This document shows positions 1 to 5,043 of a stretch of DNA of 9,123 bases, piece after piece. The translations under genes were made by a program, and so were the position numbers. Each line of letters starts with the position of its first letter. Positions within the stretch are counted from its first letter, which is position 1. Source of the DNA: CAZMVY01 sp964569765 (lineage in GTDB: Bacteria; Planctomycetota; Phycisphaerae; UBA1845; PWPN01); assembly GCA_964569765.1 (NCBI GenBank), contig CAZMVY010000199.1, positions 1 to 9,123 on the forward strand. The letters run 5' to 3'. The notes beneath the pieces are model-generated. The model made no database searches. It was given only the letters and a program-made list of their open reading frames with translations, and was not told where the DNA came from.

Positions 1-1194
1 GCGACGGTGGGCTCGGCGGGCGTCCCGGCCAGCATCGGCCGGCGCATCGGCGGCGAGAGCGCGCGTCAGGTCAATCGTCTGCCGCTTCTCTGGACGCTGT
101 TCGGCCTGGTCGTCTTCGTGATCGTCGCCGGGGCGTGGCCGCTGTATGTCTATCGGCACGTGCCCAATGCCCTCTCGCTCTGGCGCGCCGAGTACCTTGA
201 TCGCGCCACGGGCGACCTGAGCGAGCAGAAGGAGCCGTTCTTTTATTACGTCCCGATCATCCTCGGCTTCGCCGCCCCCTACACGCTCTCGGTGTTCGAG
301 GCTGTTGCCGCTCCGTTCCTTCCGCGCTACCGGCAGCATCGCCGCCCCCTGGCCTTCGCCTTTACGTGGGCGATCGTCGGCACCCTCGTTTTGAGCATCC
401 CGTCGTTCAAACGCCCGCACTACGTCCTCTCGGTCATGCCGGGATACTGTCTGTTACTGGCGCCAGTGATCGAGCGGCTCTTCTTCGGCGAGTTACTGGC
501 CCCCGCCCGTGTGATACGGGTCACGTGCGCCGTCCTTCCGGTGACGCTGGCCGGCGGGTTCGCGGCCGGCGGCGTCTTCGTGCGGCGCGAGTTCCCGACC
601 CTGCTCCATGCGTACGTCCCGGCGGCGGTCGTCGCCTTCGTGATCTGGGGCCTCGCGTGCTGGACCTTCGCAACCGGTCGGCGGCGGCGATCCTTCGTCC
701 TCGTCAACCTCGGCGTCGTCGCCCTCCTCACATTGATCTGGCCCGCCGTCGGCCGCCACGTGCAGATGAACGCCGGCGCCGATGCTCTCGCCGATGCCCT
801 CCGCCGCCACGGCATCACCCCCGACGACGACATCGTCCTGGTCGAAGGGCGCCCCGACGCCTCCATCGAGTTCTATCACGGCTTTCGCGTGAAACGTCTC
901 ATTGATGAACTCGAGATGACCAGGATTCGCCGCAATCGCATCGACAGGTCCATGAATGTGTATCTTGAGATCGGCGATCGAATCGCGAAACGCCTTGCCG
1001 CAGCGCGCCCCGTCTACCTGATCCTCTCCGCTGCGAACTATGCCCTGCTCGAAGCGAACCTCCCTGTCCATCCGCGAGTCGTCTTTCGGTTGCGCGGGAC
1101 GATCAAGGATCGCGCCGGCGGCGTCGTGGTAATCACCCAGCCGTCCCCGGCCACACGAGCCGCCGCCGCGAGCGTTGCCGGCACCCGTCCGTAG
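1..1194 (+). CDS. ArnT/PMT-type membrane glycosyltransferase, 3' part (5' end outside window)
   Basis: The frame is open from the first base, so the gene most likely starts left of the window; the first possible start inside it (GTG at 7) has no visible ribosome binding site. About 397 codons are visible, ending at TAG 1192-1194. The product is strongly hydrophobic, with about seven likely membrane segments: near window codons 27-50, 82-102, 117-137, 140-158, 168-192, 204-224 and 230-249. A soluble C-terminal tail of about 150 residues follows. The motif KEPFFYYV near codon 77 and SFKRPHYVLSVMPG near codon 135 match the late membrane region of the ArnT/PMT_2 family, which transfers a sugar from a polyprenyl-phosphate donor to a lipid or protein acceptor on the outer face of the inner membrane. 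The catalytic N-terminal loop (acidic residues) is outside the window, so donor and acceptor cannot be judged. It has no evident link to the Etf/Hdr genes. Confidence 0.75.
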   Translation, partial: ATVGSAGVPASIGRRIGGESARQVNRLPLLWTLFGLVVFVIVAGAWPLYVYRHVPNALSLWRAEYLDRATGDLSEQKEPFFYYVPIILGFAAPYTLSVFEAVAAPFLPRYRQHRRPLAFAFTWAIVGTLVLSIPSFKRPHYVLSVMPGYCLLLAPVIERLFFGELLAPARVIRVTCAVLPVTLAGGFAAGGVFVRREFPTLLHAYVPAAVVAFVIWGLACWTFATGRRRRSFVLVNLGVVALLTLIWPAVGRHVQMNAGADALADALRRHGITPDDDIVLVEGRPDASIEFYHGFRVKRLIDELEMTRIRRNRIDRSMNVYLEIGDRIAKRLAAARPVYLILSAANYALLEANLPVHPRVVFRLRGTIKDRAGGVVVITQPSPATRAAAASVAGTRP

Positions 1195-1226
1195 CCGCGC
1201 TGTCCCAAGTTGTCGTGCCTGGCGGC

Positions 1227-1248
1227 GCGCCCCGCGGTCGTTATACGC
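1227..1248 (+). repeat. 22-bp imperfect direct repeat, copy 1
   Basis: The pattern is GCGCCCCGC-N-GTCGTTAT-N-CGC, with N = G and A here. A second copy at 2924-2945 matches at 20 of 22 positions (N = T and G). The two copies bracket the zinc-ribbon gene and most of the non-coding block. This copy sits 33 bases after the stop codon of the glycosyltransferase and directly before a strong stem-loop. No transposase or clear element ends were seen, so its nature is unknown. Confidence 0.4.
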
Positions 1249-1250
1249 GT

Positions 1251-1295
1251 GGCAGTCGCAGCGGGCCGGCCCCGCGAGTTGTCCCAGCGACTGCC
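1251..1295 (+). terminator. Large stem-loop after the glycosyltransferase gene; possible terminator without a T-run
   Basis: GGCAGTCGC (1251-1259) pairs perfectly with GCGACTGCC (1287-1295). Inside the loop GCGGG (1261-1265) can pair with CCCGC (1271-1275). It lies 57 bases after the stop of the glycosyltransferase gene, where a transcript end would be expected. No T-run follows, so it may instead be an mRNA 3'-end stabiliser or part of a repeat. A weaker hairpin (GCCGGCAC with GTGCC-T-GGC) spans the stop codon at about 1177-1223. Confidence 0.35.
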
Positions 1296-1373
1296 GATGC
1301 CTCGTTCCCGGCCGCCGCGACTGATGCTCCGTCACTCTCGCCAGGGGCCCCCATTGGCAGCCTGATCCGTGAA

Positions 1374-1432
1374 TTGATCGCATAAACATAATGATCGCAA
1401 AATGTTGTACAATAATGACTTATAAGAATTCT
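1374..1432 (+). promoter_or_regulatory. AT-rich candidate promoter/operator region upstream of the zinc-ribbon gene
   Basis: This short AT-rich island stands out in a GC-rich window. TACAAT (1408-1413) and TATAAG (1421-1426) each match the -10 consensus at five of six bases. No -35 hexamer is well placed for either: TTGATC at 1374 and TTGTAC at 1405 have the wrong spacing. TGATCGCA occurs twice (1375-1382 and 1392-1399), 17 bases apart, which could be a paired regulator site. The rest of the 1195-1505 gap holds only the stem-loop and repeat listed separately. Confidence 0.35.
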
Positions 1433-1474
1433 CCGCGTGCAACAAACAACCTGCAACCGGCCGGGGCGACCTCG

Positions 1475-1498
1475 GTACAAAGGGGTGTACGAAAGGAG
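1475..1498 (+). promoter_or_regulatory. Strong ribosome binding site with adjacent small inverted repeat
   Basis: AAAGGAG at 1492-1498 lies seven bases before the GTG at 1506 and fixes the start of the zinc-ribbon gene. Just upstream GTACA (1475-1479) and TGTAC (1486-1490) form a five-base inverted repeat whose 3' arm ends one base before the Shine-Dalgarno sequence. Translational control by this hairpin is possible but speculative. Confidence 0.55.
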
Positions 1499-1505
1499 AT
1501 CGAAC

Positions 1506-1718
1506 GTGCCGGTTTACGCGACTTGTCCCCATTGCCACCATCCGATGGTCGTGCCTGGAAGGGCTCGCGGCAAAGGTCGGCTTTGCCGGCAGTGCGGCCA
1601 GGGTTACCGGGTTTCGAGGTTCTCCGCCGCAGTCTTGCCGCTGCCCGCCCAATCAACGGGCGAGATGCTGGCCCTGACGCGGCGGCCGATGCGGCCGGCG
1701 GTGTTCGTGATCAGTTAG
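1506..1718 (+). CDS. Small zinc-ribbon protein, 70 residues
   Basis: This is a GTG start with an excellent Shine-Dalgarno sequence seven bases upstream, ending at TAG 1716-1718. The product has C7-x2-C10 and C27-x2-C30, the four-cysteine pattern of a zinc ribbon. Between the pairs lies a VVPGRARGKGRLC stretch like that of MJ0042-type zinc fingers, which are common in planctomycetes and deltaproteobacteria. The last 35 or so residues have no recognisable domain and no membrane segment. An upstream in-frame GTG at 1437 would add 23 residues, but it lacks a ribosome binding site and the extension does not look conserved. The gene stands alone: a non-coding gap lies before it and an intrinsic terminator 75 bases after it. 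The function is unknown; a regulatory, RNA- or protein-binding role is possible from the fold alone. Confidence 0.7.
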   Translation: MPVYATCPHCHHPMVVPGRARGKGRLCRQCGQGYRVSRFSAAVLPLPAQSTGEMLALTRRPMRPAVFVIS

Positions 1719-1792
1719 ATTTCCAGGATGCAAGACCCTGCGACGTCGGGGCTTGGAAAGCCTCAGCCCTGACAATCGTGTGACCTCCCGGC

Positions 1793-1818
1793 AAGACCCA
1801 CGCCTCGGCGTGGGTTTT
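1793..1818 (+). terminator. Intrinsic (rho-independent) terminator of the zinc-ribbon gene
   Basis: ACCCACGC (1796-1803) pairs perfectly with GCGTGGGT (1808-1815) across a CTCG tetraloop and is followed by TTT. The A-rich bases before the stem (1793-1795) can extend pairing into the T-run. This is the clearest terminator in the window and isolates the small gene from everything downstream. Confidence 0.85.
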
Positions 1819-1847
1819 GCATGCGCGCCGGCAATCGCCGCAGTGGC

Positions 1848-1895
1848 AAAAACCGTCGGAGCCCTGGTGTCATTAGCAGGGGATCACCGACGGTT
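1848..1895 (-). terminator. Probable minus-strand intrinsic terminator with no recognised gene upstream of it
   Basis: AACCGTCGG (1851-1859) and CCGACGGTT (1887-1895) form a perfect nine-base stem, with an inner CCCTG (1862-1866)/CAGGG (1877-1881) stem. The bases just before the left arm on the + strand are A (1848-1850), so on the minus strand the stem runs into five Ts. On the + strand it is followed by CGGGG, which is not terminator-like. It therefore faces the + terminator at 1793-1818 in a convergent arrangement and implies a minus-strand transcript arriving from beyond 1895, where I see no credible protein gene. Confidence 0.55.
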
Positions 1896-2171
1896 CGGGG
1901 TCTGGGAGCTTAACTCGGCGCTGGGCGAGGCCATGTCGTACCCTGCTCAGGCACTGGGAGAGGCTGACCCTCCCCCTGCGTCAGCCCGGCAACTGCCGAG
2001 GGAAGGCCCGCCACGAGGCCCACGCCCGCCGAAACCGCCCGCTAACGAATCTTGACTCGCCGCCGGAAACCACGCGGTCGGGGTTATGCACGCCTACGGA
2101 AGGACACGAAGCGGCCGGTGCCCCGCCACAATTCTCCCGCAAGCTGAGCCTCCCGGCTTTCATGGCCCATC
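1896..2171. other. Non-coding stretch with hairpins; no gene recognised
   Basis: Short open frames here on either strand have no ribosome binding sites and do not read like proteins. Visible structure: GGCTGAC (1962-1968) with GTCAGCC (1980-1986) forms a perfect seven-base hairpin, followed at once by a smaller hairpin at 1987-2003. I found no tRNA, tmRNA, RNase P, SRP or 6S signatures on either strand. The stretch could hold a small RNA on the minus strand ending at the 1848-1895 terminator, or be a decayed region. Confidence 0.4.
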
Positions 2172-2277
2172 AGCCCTGACAAAGGCGATTGTCCTATCGT
2201 GCGACGCAAGCAGGGCTTACGGTGAGCGCCAGCACGATTGCGTGACCGTCCGAGTCACAAGCCAGTCGGCCGACTGG
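2172..2277. other. Dense block of nested and alternative inverted repeats (possible structured RNA or operator cluster)
   Basis: Five perfect complementary pairs lie within 106 bases: AGCCCTG (2172-2178)/CAGGGCT (2211-2217), GACAA (2178-2182)/TTGTC (2189-2193), ATCGTGC (2196-2202)/GCACGAT (2232-2238), GTGAC (2242-2246)/GTCAC (2254-2258), and the 16-base palindrome at 2262-2277. ACGCAA (2204-2209)/TTGCGT (2238-2243) competes with the third and fourth pairs. The block ends just before the promoter at 2305, so it is not part of that promoter's transcript. It could be a regulator-binding region or RNA from another transcript. Confidence 0.4.
2262..2277. promoter_or_regulatory. 16-bp perfect palindrome, candidate operator
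   Basis: CCAGTCGGCCGACTGG is a perfect 16-base palindrome centred about 70 bases upstream of the inferred transcription start at about 2340. That distance suits a dimeric activator site. No T-run follows on either strand, so it is not a terminator. I do not recognise a family-specific motif. Confidence 0.4.
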
Positions 2278-2281
2278 GCGA

Positions 2282-2333
2282 GAAAAAAAATCTGAGAAAA
2301 GGGCTTGACATTGTGAAACGATTCACATAGTGT
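2282..2333 (+). promoter_or_regulatory. Sigma70-type promoter with upstream A-tract, presumed promoter of the Etf/Hdr cluster
   Basis: A perfect -35 box TTGACA lies at 2305-2310. At a 17-base spacing TAGTGT (2328-2333) fits the TAnnnT core of the -10 element. An alternative CATAGT (2326-2331) has a 15-base spacer. Upstream, a run of eight As (2283-2290) and a further AAAA (2297-2300) lie where an UP element would be. Transcription would begin near 2340. The next credible downstream gene on this strand starts at 3053, so the transcript would have an untranslated leader of about 710 bases, unless another promoter lies closer; I found none as good. Confidence 0.6.
2312..2327. promoter_or_regulatory. 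Rex-like (or CRP-like) operator in the promoter spacer
   Basis: TGTGAAACGATTCACA is a perfect inverted repeat (TGTGAA, four bases, TTCACA). It fits the 16-base Rex operator described in Streptomyces (TGTGAAC-N3-TTCACA) apart from the seventh base, and it also fits the CRP half-sites TGTGA-N6-TCACA. It fills the spacer between the -35 and -10 boxes, where a bound protein would block RNA polymerase. That placement favours a repressor such as Rex, which senses NADH/NAD+, over CRP acting as an activator. Control of a redox gene cluster would fit Rex. The assignment is inferred from the motif and position only. Confidence 0.55.
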
Positions 2334-2339
2334 GGGGAT

Positions 2340-3052
2340 GAACAGGCAGCGTGTCACTTGCGTGTTCGCTCCGCGTCATTTCGAGCGAAGCGTTATCTTG
2401 AAAATGGCGCCCCCGCACTTCTGACGGTGGCAACGAACGGTGCGGGGCGCGAATGAGTGTCGGTGATCTGTCGTCAGGCTTGGGGCTTTTGACCGGGGCC
2501 CTGCGCGGTCGAAGCTATGGGAGGCCGCCCCATGGCTACGCTGACGGTGTGCGAAGGCCGGATTTCGCTGTCTTCGGAGCGCATCCGCCTCAACTGCGGC
2601 GGGTTCTGCCGTGAGATCCCGCCATCTGCCCTTTCCCTTGCACTTTCGTGCCGTCCATTGCTGTTCGCAGGCGTCCCTGTTTCCTCGACAGACCAGCCGG
2701 TATGTGAACGGTATCAACTTGCGATCAAGAACCCGTCTGAATCCTGCATTCTGTTTAATCCCGGGTGCGTCAGCCGGATTCCGGCCGTCGCGTTGACGCT
2801 GGCTGGAGCGAAACGAGCGATGCGAATCGTATCCGCGGTCGCCGTGTTCCAGCATGTTGCAACCGACAGCGGGGTTGACCCGAAGCGCGTCAATCGGGCG
2901 GCCAATCAGTTCCGGTCGGCGCGGCGCCCCGCTGTCGTTATGCGCAAGGGAAACTGCCGCGGACGAATGAGCGGTTCGGGTGCCGGCTTCGCGCCCGCCC
3001 CCGGGGGCGCGACCAGAGCGGCGCGAGGTGATCCGATGCGAGGTGTCCAGCC
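2340..3052 (+). other. Long non-coding leader of the Etf/Hdr cluster with several hairpins
   Basis: About 710 bases separate the inferred start of transcription from the first gene of the cluster. Long open frames overlap here on both strands, but they lack ribosome binding sites and show no protein-like features. Hairpins seen: TTCGCTC/GAGCGAA (2365-2371/2383-2389); GCGCCCCCGCAC with GTGCGGGGCGC (2407-2418/2440-2450, one bulged C); 2485-2494 with 2507-2515; CGACAGCGGGG with CCCCGCTGTCG (2864-2874/2927-2937, perfect 11 bp); and TCGCGCCC/GGGCGCGA (2989-2996/3005-3012), about 40 bases before the start codon. A very short frame, ATG 2338 to TGA 2424 (28 codons), begins at the inferred start of transcription and is not supported as a gene. 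Confidence 0.4.
2924..2945 (+). repeat. 22-bp imperfect direct repeat, copy 2
   Basis: This copy matches the one at 1227-1248 at 20 of 22 bases. Here its bases 2927-2937 also form the 3' arm of a perfect 11-base inverted repeat with 2864-2874; no such partner is seen beside copy 1. Confidence 0.4.
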
Positions 3053-4246
3053 ATGTCGACCGCAAGCTCGTACGAGTTTCTTGACAAGGTGATCAAGGCG
3101 ACGCCGGATGGCGCGTACATCCGAAAGTGTCTGCAATGCGGGACGTGCAGCGGTATCTGCCCGTACGGGTTTGCGATGGACCACCCGCCGCGCTCGCTGA
3201 TCGCCGCCCTGCGCGCCGACGACTGGCACGGGGTCCTGGAAAGCGACACGATCTGGCTGTGCGTCTCCTGCTTCGCCTGCGCGAGCGTCTGCCCGGTGAG
3301 GATCCCGTTGACGCGGGGGCTGCTGGCGACGCTCAAGACGGAGATGCTCGTCGGGGGCAGCATTCCGCAGGAGTTGCAGACCGCGCTGGGCAATTCGCGC
3401 CGATACGGCAACGCCCTCGGCGAGTCGCCCCGCAAACGTGCCGACTGGACGAAGGACTGCCCCGTGCCCGTCCCCGTATTGGCGAGTCACAAGGAACCCG
3501 TGGACGTGCTGTGGTTCGTCGGCGATTACGGCTCGTACCATCCGCGTGTTCAACTGGTCAGCCGGGCAATGGCCAGGGTTCTGCATGCGCTCGGTGTGTC
3601 GTTCGGCATCCTCGGCCCCGAGGAGAACAGCGACGGCGACACGCAGGCGTTTGCCGGGGAATGGGGCCTGTTCGAGCTCCTGGCCCGGAAAAACATCAAG
3701 GCCATGACGAAGTACGCCTTCGGTGAGATCATCACGACCGACCCACACGCGTACAATGCGATGAAGCACGAATATCCTCGCCTGGGTTTCGATCGCCCGG
3801 TGAGGCACCACACGCAGTTTCTTCTCGAGCGCATTGAGCTGCTGAAGGGCCTTTGCCGGAACCCGTTGCCGATGCGGGTGACCTATCATGACCCCTGTTA
3901 CCTCGGCCGTGCCAACGAGAACAACATCTACGAGGAACCGCGCCGGCTTCTCCAGGCCATCCCGGGCGTCGAGCTGGTGGAAATGTCACACAACCGGGCG
4001 CTGAGCATCTGTTGCGGCGGGGGCGGCGGCGGGATGTGGCTTGACGGGTTTTCCTGGGAGAAGGCCCACGCCCGCACGACCGAGTGGCGCGTCAAGGAGG
4101 CCATTGCCTCCGGGGCGCAGGTCCTGGCCGTGGCATGTTCATACGAAACACCCCGTTTTGAGGACGCGGTCAAGAGTACCGGCAACGAAGGCAAGCTCGT
4201 GGTGAAGGATGTCGTCGAGCTGCTTGCAGAAGCCATATTCGAGTAG
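3053..4246 (+). CDS. Soluble HdrC/HdrD-like iron-sulfur protein (4Fe-4S plus CCG domains), 397 residues
   Basis: ATG at 3053 has GAGGTG at 3040-3045 as ribosome binding site; the stop is TAG 4244-4246. Residues 26-37 (C26, C29, C32, C36) and 70-81 (C70, C73, C76, C80) are two ferredoxin CxxCxxCxxxCP motifs, as in HdrC. Residues of about 150-245 form a first CCG (DUF224)-like domain, but its expected cysteines are absent: FVGD at 155-158, NSDGD at 192-196, and TTDPHAYN at 228-235. The second CCG domain keeps C282 (HDPCYLGR), C320-C321 (CCGGGGGG) and C362, but CxxC has become C-S-Y-E. There are no membrane segments. It is a paralogue of residues of about 290-680 of the membrane protein encoded at 6120-8195. 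It starts the Etf/Hdr cluster, 11 bases before etfB, and probably relays electrons between EtfAB and the Hdr or membrane partner. Confidence 0.85.
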   Translation: MSTASSYEFLDKVIKATPDGAYIRKCLQCGTCSGICPYGFAMDHPPRSLIAALRADDWHGVLESDTIWLCVSCFACASVCPVRIPLTRGLLATLKTEMLVGGSIPQELQTALGNSRRYGNALGESPRKRADWTKDCPVPVPVLASHKEPVDVLWFVGDYGSYHPRVQLVSRAMARVLHALGVSFGILGPEENSDGDTQAFAGEWGLFELLARKNIKAMTKYAFGEIITTDPHAYNAMKHEYPRLGFDRPVRHHTQFLLERIELLKGLCRNPLPMRVTYHDPCYLGRANENNIYEEPRRLLQAIPGVELVEMSHNRALSICCGGGGGGMWLDGFSWEKAHARTTEWRVKEAIASGAQVLAVACSYETPRFEDAVKSTGNEGKLVVKDVVELLAEAIFE

Positions 4247-4257
4247 GAGGCGCCGCC

Positions 4258-5028
4258 ATGGATAGCGTGGTTCTGATCAAGTTCGTGCCCGACCTCGTGG
4301 AAGACCTGGAGATCGATCCGCAGTCCGGGCTGCTGGACCGGAGTTTCCTGCGTTTGATGCCGAACGAGCTGGATGACCACGCGCTGGAAGAGGCCTTGTT
4401 GTTGAAGGAGCGGTACGGCGGGACCGTTACAGTGGTCACGGCGGACACGGGCGACGTGGATGAGGCGTTGTACACGGCAGTAGCGAAGGGCGCCGACCGC
4501 GTCGTAAAGGTCACGGGCGAGGGATTCGATCAGGGTGTGACGGACCGGCAGCTTGCGTCGATCTTCCATGAGGTGTTGCGCGGGATGCCGTGCGAACTGA
4601 TCCTGACGGGGACGCAGGCCGTCGACGATCTGGATGGTTTCGTGGGGGCGATGCTCGCGGAGCAGATGGGCCTTCCGTACGTGGGGTATGTGACGAAGGT
4701 CGAGTCGCAGGACGGGACGGTGGTCGCCCGCAAGGAATACCCCGGCGGGCTGACGGCGGAGATCGAGGTAGCGACACCCGCCGTGCTCGGGATCCAGGCG
4801 GCGGAGAAGCCGCCGCGCTACGTTGTGACCAGCAAGGTGATGGAGGCGATGAAGTCGGCTTCCATCGATGAAGTCGAGGCGCCGGACGTGTCCGTCAAGG
4901 GCGGCGTGACCGTCTCGCGGATGTCCGTCCCGGAAACCGGCGCCCGTGCAGAGATGATCCAGGGATCCGTTCAGGACGTCGCGGCGACACTGGCGAAGCT
5001 GTTGCGCGACCGCGGCGTGATCGCGTAG
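4258..5028 (+). CDS. etfB: Electron transfer flavoprotein, beta subunit
   Basis: ATG at 4258 follows AGGAGG (4245-4250), which overlaps the stop codon of the upstream gene, so translation is probably coupled. The 256-residue length is usual for EtfB. Recognisable blocks are the N-terminal KFVPD (8-12), the NELDDHALEEALLLKERYGG segment (36-55) followed by VTVVTAD, AKGADR (76-81), LILTGTQAVD (114-123), LGLP-like MGLPYVG (137-143), the GGL-EIEVATPAVL block (163-177) and PPRYV (185-189). EtfB pairs with EtfA around one FAD and a second cofactor (FAD or AMP depending on class). Whether this one is of the bifurcating class cannot be decided by eye. It probably exchanges electrons with an acyl-CoA or other dehydrogenase not present in this window and with the flanking iron-sulfur proteins. 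Confidence 0.93.
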   Translation: MDSVVLIKFVPDLVEDLEIDPQSGLLDRSFLRLMPNELDDHALEEALLLKERYGGTVTVVTADTGDVDEALYTAVAKGADRVVKVTGEGFDQGVTDRQLASIFHEVLRGMPCELILTGTQAVDDLDGFVGAMLAEQMGLPYVGYVTKVESQDGTVVARKEYPGGLTAEIEVATPAVLGIQAAEKPPRYVVTSKVMEAMKSASIDEVEAPDVSVKGGVTVSRMSVPETGARAEMIQGSVQDVAATLAKLLRDRGVIA

Positions 5029-5043
5029 ACAGGAGAGCTTGTG

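Noticed and set aside
1437..1505. Longer N-terminus of the zinc-ribbon protein from GTG 1437
   Set aside because: No ribosome binding site there, while the GTG at 1506 has AAAGGAG at ideal distance; the extension covers the inverted repeat and the RBS.
2172..2245. c-di-GMP-I (GEMM) riboswitch, because of GACAAA followed by GACGCAA
   Set aside because: The tetraloop and its receptor and the conserved 3' GGTAGC-type element are missing, and the block lies upstream of the only good promoter.
2864..2945. Integron attC-like site (inverted arms ending in GTTATGC)
   Set aside because: The 11-base arms run straight to the terminal box without the unpaired spacers of attC, GTTATGC does not fit GTTRRRY, and no integrase or second folded site is seen.
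1819..3052. tRNA, tmRNA, RNase P, SRP or 6S RNA gene in the large gap
   Set aside because: Conserved signatures (T-loop GGTTCGA, GAGGAAAGTC, GGAAGCAG and similar) were not found on either strand.
2376..3092. Overlapping long open frames in the leader (minus 2376-3065, 229 codons; plus 2517-3092, 191 codons)
   Set aside because: No ribosome binding sites, no hydrophobic core or motif pattern, and the plus frame runs past the start of the well-supported gene at 3053. Probably chance frames in GC-rich DNA.
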